DNA of 36,160 nt from an uncultured Clostridia bacterium (GTDB lineage Bacteria > Bacillota > Clostridia > TANB77 > CAG-508). How positions within the stretch are numbered: position 1 is the stretch's first letter; the number at the start of each line of letters is the position of its first letter. A model generated the notes under the pieces. It was not told where the DNA came from. It did no database searches and saw nothing but the letters and a program-made list of their open reading frames with translations. The stretch covers positions 1 to 36,160 of the forward strand of contig CANRKM010000005.1 of NCBI GenBank assembly GCA_947631225.1, given 5' to 3'. This document shows positions 19,301 through 23,462 of the stretch, in pieces. A program made the position numbers and the translations under genes.

Positions 19301-21275
19301 TTGCTGGTACTTCTTTCTCTGTAATTTCTCCATTTTGAGTTTCAATTTTAACTTTTACTTTGCTAACTGTTACAGGTAAACCTTCTTCATTTACTGCTTC
19401 ATTTGTGCTTGTAAACTTAATTTTTACACTATTATTTGTTATATCTTCAACCTTACTTCCATCTGCCATTTCTTTTGTTGCTATTTTTAAATCACTAAAT
19501 GTGAATTTATAATCAGTTACTATATGTACATTATTTAAACTTTTCGCAAGTGGTCGGCTTTCTAAAATTCCATCTTCATCTAATTGATATGGTACGACAA
19601 CAACAATATTATAATCTCCATTTTCTATATCTGAATCTGTTCCATCGATATTTTTAAATTCTTCTATATTAATTGTAAATTTCTTTTTTGTTCCATCTGC
19701 TTCCATTTTTGAAGTTTGAACTTCTGCTTTTACCTTTTGAACTTTCCCCTGATTGTCAACTGTTTCAATATATATATATCCTCCATCTTTTAATGCATTG
19801 TCAGGGTCATCAAATGTAACAGTTATTGATGTATTAGATTCATTATATTCTATCTCTCCAACAATAGTTGGTTGTTGTTTTAATACTTCAATATCTAATG
19901 AAAGTTTTCCTTCTTTTAATTTTACATTTTTATTATTGTCTAAAACAACGTCTGTAAGTTCTACTGAACTTTTACCATAAGTTTTGTTTTTACCTAATAA
20001 ATCAGCAGTAGGCAATGTAACATGGTATAATCCATCTTCTTCATTATATGTTGCTGTATATTTCTTTCCTCCTATAACTACTTCTTTTACTCCTGTTTTA
20101 GGTGTAATTTCTATATCGAAAACTAATTCTACCTGTTCGCTATTTTGAACTTGAAAAACTCCTTGATTTGTATTATTTTTACTTTCTACTTTTTTTACAA
20201 CTTCTTCTGGATTTACATCTCCGCCTGGGTTTGCTCCTTGACCACTTTGTTCTCCTGAGCTTTGTCCTAAATTGCCTTCTTGATTACTTGAACCAGAGAC
20301 ACTACCTTGCACACTACTATGAGAATTTCCCTTAGCTGTAATTTTAGATGTGTATCTTGTATTATTTTTTGCATCCTTTAATACACTACCAACATCAGCT
20401 GTCGATATTTCTCCATCTGAATTTGTATCAAGCTGTGAATTATCTATATCTGCACTTTGTGTATCAACCTTTTCATCTGGATTTTCTATTTCTAATAAAT
20501 AATCAACTATTTTATTTGAATCATCATAATCGGTAACTTCGTCATTATTTACATCTGTTTTTTTAGTTGTTAAAATAATTGTGGCAATTATAGCTAACAC
20601 TAATAAGGCAATTCCACATACAAATGAAATTATTGCTTTTTGTTTTTTATTAATTTTTTCATTTTTAATATTTATATATATTAAAAACGCAATTAATAAA
20701 AGGCATAATACTATAGGGATAATTGCAAAATATTTCAATGTGTTTTTTTCAGTTTCAACACTAATTTTTTCATTACTAATGTCTTTTATTTCATCTGGCG
20801 TAGTGTTTTGAGTACCTTTACCAATTTGTACTTCTACACTACTTCCGTCAATTGAAATATCATCTTTTCCATTAGTAGATGTTACATTTCCAATTGAAAT
20901 AGTAGTTTTTCCCTGTTTTGCTTCTTCTCTTACTTTTAATTTAATTTGAACAAGCTTTTTGCCACTTTCTCCAGTTTTATTAATTAATGCAAATTTGTTA
21001 TTTTTTGTATTATAATTAATATCAGACCAATTTTCTTGTTCTTCAAAATTTTCCGTATCTATTGTTTCAAATACATCTTCATCATAACTTAGCTTTGCCG
21101 TATATGCATATGCTGCTTGCTCTTCTTTGCTAAAATTAATAGAAACAGTGATTTCATCTCCCAAATCCACACTGTTTTTACTAACACTTATATCTACTTT
21201 TTCCTTTGCATATACATTTAAAGAAAATGAAACTAGGAAAACAAAAATTATTGTTATTACTGCTCTTCTTTTCAT
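1299..21275 (-). CDS. Giant M26-family (IgA1-protease/Zmp-like) surface metalloprotease, 6658 aa
   Basis: Domains in order. Signal peptide 1-23, likely cut after VYA. Cohesin-like beta domain about 24-152. Two transmembrane helices about 182-203 and 214-236. Dockerin-like EF-hand pair about 241-303. Ser/Gly/Gln-rich linker about 313-355. About 20 Ig-like repeat pairs, about 371-4930. M26 N-terminal GLUG region, about 5000-5330. M26 catalytic region, about 5400-6100, with HETMH at 5848-5852 and a third ligand Glu at 5872, the H-E-x-x-H...E spacing of streptococcal IgA1/Zmp zinc proteases. A second GLUG region, about 6165-6550, then a Ser/Asn/Thr/Gln-rich tail. There is no LPxTG at either end; the hairpin probably tethers it. 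Zmp enzymes also carry an N-terminal anchor ahead of a hydrophobic pair. Start: ATG with GGGG 10 nt upstream. The substrate is unknown; a host glycoprotein or mucosal protein is an inference. One uninterrupted frame of 20 kb argues that the gene is intact. Confidence 0.9.
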   Translation of the reverse strand: MKRRAVITIIFVFLVSFSLNVYAKEKVDISVSKNSVDLGDEITVSINFSKEEQAAYAYTAKLSYDEDVFETIDTENFEEQENWSDINYNTKNNKFALINKTGESGKKLVQIKLKVREEAKQGKTTISIGNVTSTNGKDDISIDGSSVEVQIGKGTQNTTPDEIKDISNEKISVETEKNTLKYFAIIPIVLCLLLIAFLIYINIKNEKINKKQKAIISFVCGIALLVLAIIATIILTTKKTDVNNDEVTDYDDSNKIVDYLLEIENPDEKVDTQSADIDNSQLDTNSDGEISTADVGSVLKDAKNNTRYTSKITAKGNSHSSVQGSVSGSSNQEGNLGQSSGEQSGQGANPGGDVNPEEVVKKVESKNNTNQGVFQVQNSEQVELVFDIEITPKTGVKEVVIGGKKYTATYNEEDGLYHVTLPTADLLGKNKTYGKSSVELTDVVLDNNKNVKLKEGKLSLDIEVLKQQPTIVGEIEYNESNTSITVTFDDPDNALKDGGYIYIETVDNQGKVQKVKAEVQTSKMEADGTKKKFTINIEEFKNIDGTDSDIENGDYNIVVVVPYQLDEDGILESRPLAKSLNNVHIVTDYKFTFSDLKIATKEMADGSKVEDITNNSVKIKFTSTNEAVNEEGLPVTVSKVKVKIETQNGEITEKEVPATPVENNQNKYEIEIEHKGDTRQTISIESVELSNGRKYIKQSNESENNAKKTDVLENQKVTIFLSTPVAQSFELNLGDEQTNITAAYLLQDLDNTITESNVKLELIYKPSQEGEETLLDTIEVPTKTTENTIANLAKKVADYKNKIPNYNYNQGNGIYTVKLYATYSRIDGKKHNKSDETGLIGIATNTRNEEKRKKAPNVTAGVDTKNIPYELTVNVTDEDGAFKTGTVIIKKSDGTVVKTENFSSEQTPYKLELNKEYLENGNYTIEITYTYQEKEGEELKTESITPIELNNFVSDYGVNFEKIDDVVVKKKIEGVQDGQVILKFTATTKTTNYIKTIELDGGATKVGEVTREGNQYTVTIPYESETTKTFQITKLILDNHYAENLDTARTDTLFTIYLPKPQIVNKQEGGQELELTIDETTKQATAKVKIENDQNGTNYRAHLTYPNSSDTIEISLIKGNENEYTGTFGKLADVAGEYKLEILADYDLENGEGLLQNQILGTTIYTVDLEAKIIDGSIQREQPTKEEIVTITYKVHDNTGKAVKYIEVNGKMYTVTSIEGQATDNETTYTVEVPVPLTHKKIDEQTGAPIVEFTATKLVYEGEEEELNPAFTFEQKVQNAKPKYENTFENEDSSKPRMKFNFTDPNGEQKAFRKATVKLKDSNGNVVKTREFTDVDKDYYFLLYNEQEDESINGVHPQGAIEDTFAGMIDGETYSIEVEIEYDVEYEVEGQYNEAPGKITEVIEGLQLNAEYKLKINTKQEETKVDVNTGKTTIIFTSSNALNAEISSVTIEKTVNGNTQTMSNLPISTIVGDKYTIDLETNGEEEYKHEYNIKEVKLKTGVIISNFEDGSETKVATHYVAPVASLGAPVIGSDDTISLALNIKDSEKILKNLKATLYKKQGEQEIWKEDVVPTEVNTIVEQDGKDYTVSFKTNCNEVGTYIIKITGSYERVDGKNHLNEELEKSNVKVEPKITNFILNANSYAEKNQEITLNISEQDNTGSIITKIELIDSKEQTYELDVVSNQAVITSPKEAGEITYTAKAIHFADGTKIELEESLEHQVKVDVLKDMPKVDYKYDDTDKNNPKITVNITDLDKALKDNKVNLSVTQIDGNNKAIISQEIESGKETEITQGLDKLEDGKEYKVEIIGTYDLDNKMGGNNYKENHNFLREDEKIVGFQIKDFALDNINVTNVSRTNNYVEITFNSTNNTYKDSKIGIYYVTHINIEGIAEPIEVTKITQNTEGFDTYTAKIPYEKIDEYRMYKITGAQVLGGKEFTSNEGFGTFEIFKQMPKGIITSAKLLTEGVNAEKIEVKYKIESGLNSITSLKMKVSDKDGASEYVTSDNQIQKPNAEQTEETVILNYMPKYAGSHTIELLLTGVNLNDGKSYGEQILAENRDINVGYFAQIVSTKITVVETKQTAKNQITADKGQEVQIDYEIKTNRPVNENLNSITVNATGNEGKIYPVGTNNKITLEAPIATNEAQGTATYRIKVAVPQDAIAFENINYTVESVQFDTDVANTAILTENVVTIKVQKQVPEILSITYDQQTRTISIKVQDKDNAITQGKIVVKDGENEIITKTFGTDATDDKIEAIDGVYNIVLEKQDNIETKDYKVEVTGKYDIGNGQQELEPLNSDIKIYQGDYGFKLSDAKIEKVENSENNKEVYINFKSSNNHKLLVKAVLVLEEELKSNGIEQIIATQTEKGLEHRCDVSQIGEDEYQIKVPFTNENPKKYTITQAILDNTVAFDNSNSAEFNVEQLKVFKEQPTATDLSLDLKAKTARFAINDPDSTIKTAKAVIINNKTKKEVTEAEIADLLSEEVTFETSVPQGEYILAINAVYNKLDGKGEVNENIGITDNPVSQEIEAKITKIETNNKKLFAKTDPIQVTMHVTDNTDYRITKFYVHCKLETGEDIIFEDIPDYQETPNPNGIYTFTTPFTPTTGEKEVLPGIRTCTVEQIEYDDPENPGKPITVQVEQTDENKAQIEILKDAPTLSWEKQEVDEKTNLIVKLNNPDNARVVHASEHENTQFEAGATIELLKLNPETSEYEKVEIDNKNKLIGTSEDNTEAIRTIELTENGTYELKVNGIAYLADKLTDNAELETITKALAIDQKEIKFVSDYDFKIQNEKVVSVDREAKNATIEFESTNLANELIKEITIDEQTFKDNLLKWTSEGEVDTQKGKVSVYKYTVTLNNVDPDVKREVLFRKATLNGGKEIKDIPNKLVIYKTQPTATVKATIELKEGENADDVDAERIIKGNIQIQDPETSISKTYINVINPDGTLLLKEPKEWSQGEFDFNDYPVSQKGDYTVQLLADYDRNVGDAKTKQVIGEDTVTINVDANIIENTAENYYVEKGGEIKIKYTIEDNAEGTDRFKPNGFNIVKTIDGVESGEEFQTITFEGVGKEQKQNEEYYSLTLKAPEKPQTMKVEVKSISYADTENQTSSKAIMNENDKATTQIDILKNQPKISDYLYSEEQGLRFKLEDTDNSFKSGKVRIEKKSGEKVGEDIAFEKQDGEMIQIKENLPKLEEEQKYKITIEVEYDRTTSEKPLVEPIPEGLKGTITQEQIYHQVKDYQFEYINGIKIEKIDDIAQEIEVSFACSFAKDNTLKLTHAYIVDKFYEVEQRGDRYYVKVKFANTIEKLELKLQGVKFSNGKILKSKDLNIGENGENDSEFEKTDSVYAFLTEPAITNESATFNDEGKINVKFNLNDPDKTVTGIKAHVMVGGSEVTVVDKDQVIDLPKLNEEGTANVDFTIDKVYSNAGTYTVKVLFTYDRHDGKTHNDEPLQNSTLTANIANWAKITTDDKQDESRFIERGEGEKTQIPVIYTIDDNDPRDIEAIKLEGDETECPVEKVAGTENQYKIVYETETTSGEKSFKVEKVVYKQQTVALQEAYTTTVEILKIAPKVEIGEYNPNDRSIKFTIVDPEDTITSGRALITSEDGSTTYKTVDINPTGTEPKEITVTFLTDDEDREIPKNEHLKLKIVATYSLDIKGQKTVENKELALQEIAPLSQEYNFEVQDIKVISVDRENKTAKLEIKVKDNSTQIGGDISQYLMQNFSIQDTENPILVQKESKDEITGITTYTADFAYPNDLDGKRQEYKVNKVQIGANSEEIAPKEFILFKTKPTTQELTIDPEKISTESVTASFKINDPDNALINAKVGLYEYKYYQDYNQYMDIYMDEKEIKENEADTYEIKLDDQKYSTNSKYTVKIEGIYDLADGGNIAQMEEEQTSELIGDEKTATKQFSVPIHSKVEEIKSTGGDIEEDKSIVVDKNKSISMYYRISDNTDLTIKKIVLTDKNNIENPNNQSTWTATKVTTGEFLPKEGEAGDVYKISYGGKALAANAGVQNLEIKQIQYDRSRTADIIEQLPQEFKVRKLMPTVTYAGKGTLNTPQADFTINDPDNAIVGGKLEVEVYGTNDDVNNDTDVRKGERYLADQNIEIDVNKENNIDFSKYGETLPDGTYDLKLKGKYNLYDNDEKNNEIYEITKNLTVVKDLNFTFENLQIFPEYITGTGMLMGMVNIHTGANLKVKEIKLRFYKDQTNTSDEEGTYADYSIDDNKFSNWGGDDLYTIMDMDFLSTEAYKCIKIGQNPLKVLEVVAVNEATGKQTVFKVNELAYANITREQGQLAFFTIAEKTNINKEAKTVSTDLEGYVKVNDLEDYYVPGSLSTCVYDENGELIAEQPIEAATAEDKADLQRQYDEIDKMQISEREKSDKKQEAGYRKDIKFVNIPIAKTYRVEIHGKWYEKYMDVNHGYMEEVQEGIVQMKHRTGIGAAASPSVDARLNLNAKTRVGIEETKTYIKNEKGEWIPSSYVGKGEEVKIEYLIRGNMDAGTHITSATVNKQDVELSGVEGKVDVYETTIKAPEEAGKFNIDLTRVGLNTLDYKYTVDSEEYILNSTPVDVLTEAPRLDNFKLDYENSSTPKLTFDIIEEKGEKESTTSRTIKNATVDVYEYKGNNNEEYKNESPVKSYEFNKTGEKVSLSQIISMEDLARGEQYWLQVKTDYSLVENEDSEVEGITKFSNNILYSSPLLVQSDDNVKITNLKAPSNVEKNQEIELKFNFDAGTEFLRPVKLKVEGNVALFDVIEEEGTFKANITGYSVSGKQTINLKQIVLNTGKVIDLPESINHKVNVEICKDIVGVKYFAFSESGNEIILNVSLKDKEGTLVDVADNVQINIYESDSNEKINGVKVEGNKALDYTAKFNSNNDVRKYKAVIKATYSKLEDKENNSLTEEIYSREFSLDDRTIEIKDITNIELMKFENGVTRAVEGLTKEELDRGEQYLVRVSMLNTSTFYSDIGYYEEKNGKLVLTLNYVGATQYTEGKEGSITVELEDSNTKIQYNNQECTYYVSTNSFTGLVYLLKHNPDKEITLNTDLDATSYVGDTSNNVYIDKTFTGKINGNGHMIKNLQMPLFNEINGATIENVNIVNTVVIAKSQNVGILANTAIGAKIKRVNFTGVVFNVSNNCGTMFNQANGNTTIEECELTGLTLTYTAYNNSHVGGMVNRADNVVIKNCRVEGTIGGWPGWQCLAGVVANPNNVVLENCITNVDVNSAYGTQYSCGSMVGAGSSNLIIRNCVSISDGGNVSSIIKDGCGINSQSTNNYGCSALTAGNKTFKYQEKEKFTQDFYKNTIRLDEGIWDLTNCGGEVLPKLKPLSSENKPTNPNAEIPGYERIKEQSDYNASKEILYHNLSKLAPYYDAKYIIEDAKNINESDELNQKLIQGILPIDKNGKIVNSLTNENYQNIERIKLVFKDRTIKEYKVDFETYFGNVVCYNIPSINNVKYNFKNYVINKDASIVKELVDYVKNINYVLSIDTLTKTKDSRLYSETFDDSSVQRDDKKYSTIFKENTVKQEAEQVILDLLSNNNYNITNDDVKTASVIKNELLSNNRLERYLLTYTYVKRWYNINVEDYNLKDILLYHTDIFEGEFNYDTLTTRLLLNDSNMATSATHTFYANNIGNTIGLPQIGDFIDYFIKNTGKYDDVNDWLVENFNGFIVETKLDNQDDRLRYRAWDYLKCWPSILLPVLRLPEKSAYIYSCPTQIHVGATRVYYADPVKNADAMQRKIESFASSVKRNYEGIYGMIGGGSSDTKKQDVAIYCFNRKNDLQTDTNIANDGEYVNGKLLSRKAWQYANQTQEDYHKWFAEATGIWTARIGAAAYAYGTRILWEDNALLDNFKIWSHETMHDQDGALILKNHNRRPAVGGESYSDGFLTQSYEKPGFCKFNFSVNYDSNTSHTVNWTGDRISSPEKVEDYYTKAFQLNYVLDYIIGQAVLELSRDQQEKVLSKMPETETKPSRAGKDFEKVESIDDLIEGQYAIDYGAEGYKTIRWYNPLSDVNFTSVDNLWVMSYEMLGYAGYDNGWLLWTTDILKSESDPYVSDKHALAEITKRKTGAEMDIKAYKKARFNEAAENADKLSYLNKEDIKNQFLQTLIQDASEVKSDVGTLQMSKTSALKIQIFNQLKRYTDDLRSTPFGKQANNEEVTVNNGKQFIDEITKNSSAKIKLGSDIDLSEYNSGNCMIRSTFAGEINGNGKKITGVNIPIFDSTLSAKFENFTIENPEISIDKTILGALSNTTEKSNLTRVKVKGGTIDSKGKETVGALVGQSKETTFDECSVEGTTIKGARNVGGLIGNATNVDNIKENQNTTTIKNSYTYKVTIEGTTKVGGLIGNLEKYAKIEKSSSLDVNVNGSQDSVGGLVGEINKGSIENSYSTGTVTGKRNYCGGLVGYSTDPEIKNCYTTCKVKGQSYIGGFIGTVRNSGIVENCISLAIMESSTAAKFDTGSNSAIITNGFKNNYEIAEFIGRPSSNNSGVQAGNIMAIAYNGANDTVNQGKWLNGLNNKAFWDHNGDANIRDYGVKFDETIWKIPTDEELSKGELPTLLGAGNPVDTKVMKPQNIQSQSEQISYQPEVFSNNKPVVVQKNTETKNKKQKTTTNSTKIEEENSQNINSVIDENLTDVSNNTVNANFSNNVINEENAKEENSTSSENTSN
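1627..2780 (-). other. Second GLUG region after the protease domain
   Basis: Residues about 6165-6550. It restarts the same theme (KIKLGSDIDLSEY, then FAGEINGNGKKITGV, then PIFDS) and then gives five clear GLUG turns: VGALVGQS, VGGLIGNA, VGGLIGNL, VGGLVGEI and CGGLVGYS, plus IGGFIGTV. The copies are roughly 25-45 residues apart. The region ends in the usual closing motif FDETIWKIP. It is followed by a low-complexity tail rich in N, S, T and Q. Confidence 0.75.
2977..5077 (-). other. M26 zinc-protease catalytic region of the giant protein
   Basis: Residues about 5400-6100. The zinc site HETMH lies at 5848-5852, with Glu5872 in the GGES motif 20 residues after the last His. This matches the M26 arrangement, including the Asp after the last His and the paired Arg before the Glu (NRRPAVGGE). 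Upstream text such as YLLTYTYVKRWYNI and LKDILLYH is also typical of Zmp C-terminal domains. All metal ligands and the catalytic Glu are present, so activity is plausible. Confidence 0.8.
5287..6275 (-). other. M26 N-terminal GLUG/beta-helix region of the giant protein
   Basis: Residues about 5000-5330. The segment has the Zmp hallmark order: LVYLLKHNPDKEITL, then DLDAT, then FTGKINGNGHMIKNL, then PLFNEINGATIENV. Short turns such as VGILAN and VGGMVNR follow, with regularly spaced Cys near the end. Such repeats form a right-handed beta-helix in related proteins. Confidence 0.75.
6485..20165 (-). repeat. About 20 tandem Ig-like repeat pairs in the giant protein
   Basis: Residues about 371-4930. 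One module type opens with a K-x-x-P junction (for example VLKQQP, VLKDMP, ILKDAP, FKTKP) and carries a DPDNA-like turn followed by G and paired strands. The second type opens near Y-x-F, then V-x-I-x-F-x-S-x-N, and ends with a strand such as Y-x-V-x-I-P. The junction prolines lie at about residues 469, 724, 856, 1061, 1282, 1529, 1731, 1952, 2198, 2427, 2652, 2891, 3126, 3348, 3566, 3788, 4043 and 4573, a mean step of about 228. One step is short (132), where the second module seems to be missing. The copies are diverged in sequence, so this is old duplication, not recent amplification. The likely role is a stalk that holds the protease away from the cell. Confidence 0.8.
20366..21275 (-). 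other. N-terminal module: signal peptide, cohesin-like, TM hairpin, dockerin-like
   Basis: Part of the giant protein, residues 1-303. After the signal peptide, about 130 residues show the cohesin pattern: a VDLGDEITVSINF strand pair, AKLSYDEDVFE as the typical L-x-Y-D-x-x-V core, and a final ISIGN...VEVQIG strand. Two hydrophobic helices follow with only about ten charged residues between them. Directly after them come two Ca-binding-loop-like segments: DVNNDEVTDYDD at 241-252 and DTNSDGEISTAD at 283-294, each followed by a short helix, as in type I dockerins. With signal cleavage the topology would put both cohesin and dockerin parts outside the cell. Cohesin and dockerin assignments rest on pattern only. 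Confidence 0.6.
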
Positions 21276-21315
21276 ATTAAATAATCCCCTTTACTTTTAT
21301 TCTTTTATTTTTACG

Positions 21316-21344
21316 ATTTTATCAAAAAACCATATAATTGTAAA
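21316..21344 (-). promoter_or_regulatory. Sigma-A promoter of the giant gene
   Basis: Minus strand: TTTACA (21339-21344), 17-bp spacer, TAAAAT (21316-21321) with extended -10 TG. The predicted start near 21309 leaves a leader of about 34 nt with GGGG before the ATG. A gene of this size with its own promoter and terminator is probably monocistronic. Confidence 0.65.
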
Positions 21345-21402
21345 GACATTATTCGACTTTTATTTTAAATATTTTTTCAATATTATGTTTTAAAAATTAG
21401 TT

Positions 21403-21513
21403 AAAAAAAGGGTTGTATTTATATATTTTCCGCTATCTCAATTTAAGAAAATGTAATTTACAATTCTCATAACATTTTCTAATCTACTTTAAAATATATA
21501 AATACAAACCTTT
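21403..21513 (-). terminator. Nested inverted repeat, likely rho terminator
   Basis: Outer arms 21410-21429 and 21491-21510 match over about 19 bp with one bulged base. Inside, 21446-21454 pairs with 21472-21480 (9 bp). On the minus strand the outer stem is followed by seven Ts (21403-21409), as in an intrinsic terminator downstream of rho. The 61-nt interior is unusually long for a terminator, so a small mobile-element remnant is an alternative. Confidence 0.5.
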
Positions 21514-21552
21514 AAATATTAGAAAGTTAAATTAATTAATAACTAAATAAAT

Positions 21553-22974
21553 TTAATCTTTATATCTTTCTAATGCCAATTTTGTTTTATTTAAAAATTC
21601 TACATTATTTTCTGTTACTTTAATAACTTTCAAAATTTGCTCTGTACTTTCTGCTGCGGGCATATTATTCATAGCTTTTCTTATTAAACCTGCAACTTCT
21701 AATTCTTTCTCATTTAGTAATAAATCTTCTCTTCTGGTATTTGAACGATTTATGTCTATAGCCGGGAATATACGTTTTTCTGCCAATGTTCTATCAAGAA
21801 GTACTTCCATATTTCCTGTTCCTTTAAATTCTTCAAATATAACATCATCCATTCTGCTTCCTGTTTCTGTTAATGCAGTCGCTAAAATTGTCAAGCTTCC
21901 GCCATTTTCTATATTTCGAGCAGCACCAAAGAATTTTTTTGGTTTATGTAATGATGCTGGGTCTATACCTCCTGATAATGTTCTTCCAGATGCTGGAACT
22001 ACTAAGTTATATGCTCTTGCAAGCCTTGTTATACTATCTAATAATATTACTACATCTTTTTTTTGCTCAACAAGTCTTTTAGCTCTTTCTATTACCATCT
22101 CTGCAACTTTCGTATGATGTTCTGGTAATTCATCAAATGTAGAATATATAACTTGTCCTTTTATAGAACGTTTCATATCTGTAACTTCTTCTGGTCTTTC
22201 ATCTATTAAAAGCATAATAAGCTCACATTCTGGATTATTCGCAGTAATACTATTTGCGATTTCTTTTAGTAATGTTGTTTTTCCTGCTTTTGGCTGGGCA
22301 ACTATTAGCCCTCTTTGCCCTTTTCCAATTGGAGAGATTATGTCCATCATTCTTGTTGCATAATTTGTCTTTATGGTTTCTAAACGTAATCTTTCATTTG
22401 GATATATAGGTGTTAATTCTTCAAATCTAACTCTTTTAGCTGCTTTTTCTGGATGTTCTCCATTTACTTCACCAACGAATATTAAAGATGGAAATTTTTC
22501 TCCTTCTTTACATCTTGAAATTCCCTTTACTAAATCACCTGTAACTAATTTAAATCTTCTAATTTGTATTGGTGATATATATACATCTTTTGGACTTGAT
22601 AAGTAATTATCTCCTCTTAAAAATCCATATCCATCTGGTAAAACTTCTAAGATACCTTCAATTATTTCATCTTCTTCATTATTTACTTGATATGCAACTG
22701 TATTTTGTGCTTCTTCAAGTTCTGCTTCATCATCAGACGAATCATAACGGCGATGTGGTTCTTCTTTTTCTATTATTTCTTCATTTTCTTCAATATCGTC
22801 GTCTAGCATGTCCATTTCATCTTCTTCGTATTCTTCTTCATCAAAATTATTACTTTGTATACTTTTTAAAACTTCTATAAGTTCTTCTTTTTTTAATTTT
22901 GAAATATTTCTTATATTGTTTTCTTTCGCTAATTTTTTCAACTCTAATAAAGTCAAACTTTCTAAATTTGCCAT
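21553..22974 (-). CDS. rho: Transcription termination factor Rho
   Basis: 473 aa. N-terminal helical domain 1-42 ([16 protein letters not shown]), then a strongly acidic stretch at about 45-90. Next comes the RNA-binding cold-shock-like domain, about 103-175, with the GYGFLR motif at 115-120. The RecA-type motor domain follows: Walker A within PKAGKTT (228-234), Walker B VVILLDS (308-314), and the [21 protein letters not shown] region that forms the Q-loop. Rho is a hexameric RNA-dependent ATPase that ends transcription at Rho-dependent sites. Start: ATG with AAGGAGA 8 nt upstream. It has its own promoter (23042-23070), separate from the divIC cluster, and a hairpin with a T-run downstream. 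The only departure from the usual 420-430 aa is the acidic linker. Confidence 0.97.
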   Translation of the reverse strand: MANLESLTLLELKKLAKENNIRNISKLKKEELIEVLKSIQSNNFDEEEYEEDEMDMLDDDIEENEEIIEKEEPHRRYDSSDDEAELEEAQNTVAYQVNNEEDEIIEGILEVLPDGYGFLRGDNYLSSPKDVYISPIQIRRFKLVTGDLVKGISRCKEGEKFPSLIFVGEVNGEHPEKAAKRVRFEELTPIYPNERLRLETIKTNYATRMMDIISPIGKGQRGLIVAQPKAGKTTLLKEIANSITANNPECELIMLLIDERPEEVTDMKRSIKGQVIYSTFDELPEHHTKVAEMVIERAKRLVEQKKDVVILLDSITRLARAYNLVVPASGRTLSGGIDPASLHKPKKFFGAARNIENGGSLTILATALTETGSRMDDVIFEEFKGTGNMEVLLDRTLAEKRIFPAIDINRSNTRREDLLLNEKELEVAGLIRKAMNNMPAAESTEQILKVIKVTENNVEFLNKTKLALERYKD

Positions 22975-23041
22975 ATTTATTTTCTCCTTTTTATATTATT
23001 TTTTATTTTTATGGGGATTTTTTAAGAAATTAATATTATAT

Positions 23042-23070
23042 ATTATATCATAAAATTTATTATTTGTGAA
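23042..23070 (-). promoter_or_regulatory. Sigma-A promoter of rho
   Basis: TTCACA (23065-23070), 17-bp spacer, TATAAT (23042-23047) with extended -10 TG, minus strand. The leader to the rho ATG is about 60 nt. Confidence 0.6.
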
Positions 23071-23078
23071 GTCTAAAT

Positions 23079-23113
23079 TAAAAAAGTCCCTGAATTTTCA
23101 TTGTCTTCAAGGA
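23079..23113 (-). terminator. Terminator of the yabP-yabQ-divIC cluster
   Basis: On the minus strand 23106-23113 pairs with 23087-23094 (8 bp, one G-U) around an 11-nt loop, followed by a T-rich tract at 23079-23085. It begins right after the divIC stop codon. Confidence 0.65.
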
Positions 23114-23115
23114 TT

Positions 23116-23391
23116 TTAATTATCACTATCTACATAAACTCTTTCATTAGGTAAATACATATCTAGCTTTTCTCTTGCAATTTCTTCTATATATTCAGAT
23201 GAATTAACATTTTCTTTTTCTTCGTTTAATTGTTGTTGTATCTCTTTTGCTTCAACAATTTGAACATCTAAATTTTCAGCTTGAGTAGCATATGTATTTA
23301 GAATTTTTTGTTGTTTAATTACCGTTACTATAGCATATAATAAAATTGCTATAAAGATTAATTTTTTTAATAAGCTTATTTTATTTTTCAT
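23116..23391 (-). CDS. divIC: DivIC/FtsB-type septum protein
   Basis: 91 aa from the second possible ATG (MKNKISLLKK). I prefer it to the ATG three codons upstream because GAAAG then lies about 9 nt before the start. A short basic N-terminus is followed by one transmembrane helix (about 9-26), a coiled coil (about 30-64) and a C-terminal EYIEEIAREKLDMYLPNE segment, the typical E-x-x-A-R-E-x-L-x-M/L signature. Known role: bitopic division protein that joins FtsL and DivIB/FtsQ at the septum. In Bacillus subtilis divIC also follows yabP and yabQ, which supports the name. It is the last gene before a terminator. Confidence 0.85.
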   Translation of the reverse strand: MKNKISLLKKLIFIAILLYAIVTVIKQQKILNTYATQAENLDVQIVEAKEIQQQLNEEKENVNSSEYIEEIAREKLDMYLPNERVYVDSDN

Positions 23392-23462
23392 ATGTACCAT
23401 CTTTCTTTAAAATTCTTACTATTTTAGTATTCTCCATTTATTTCCAAAATCCTCCAAATTTA

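Noticed and set aside
6485..20165. CRISPR array or recent tandem DNA duplication
   Set aside because: The repetition is at protein level only; the DNA copies are diverged and without constant repeats and spacers.
1299..21275. Many plus-strand open frames of 60-115 codons inside the giant gene
   Set aside because: They are shadows of a very AT-rich, repetitive gene: hydrophobic or Tyr/Phe/Cys-rich junk translations, with no ribosome sites in order and no family resemblance.
20366..21275. LPxTG sortase signal before the membrane helices, as in streptococcal Zmp proteases
   Set aside because: I looked at residues 150-185 and the C-terminus and saw no LPxTG-like motif.
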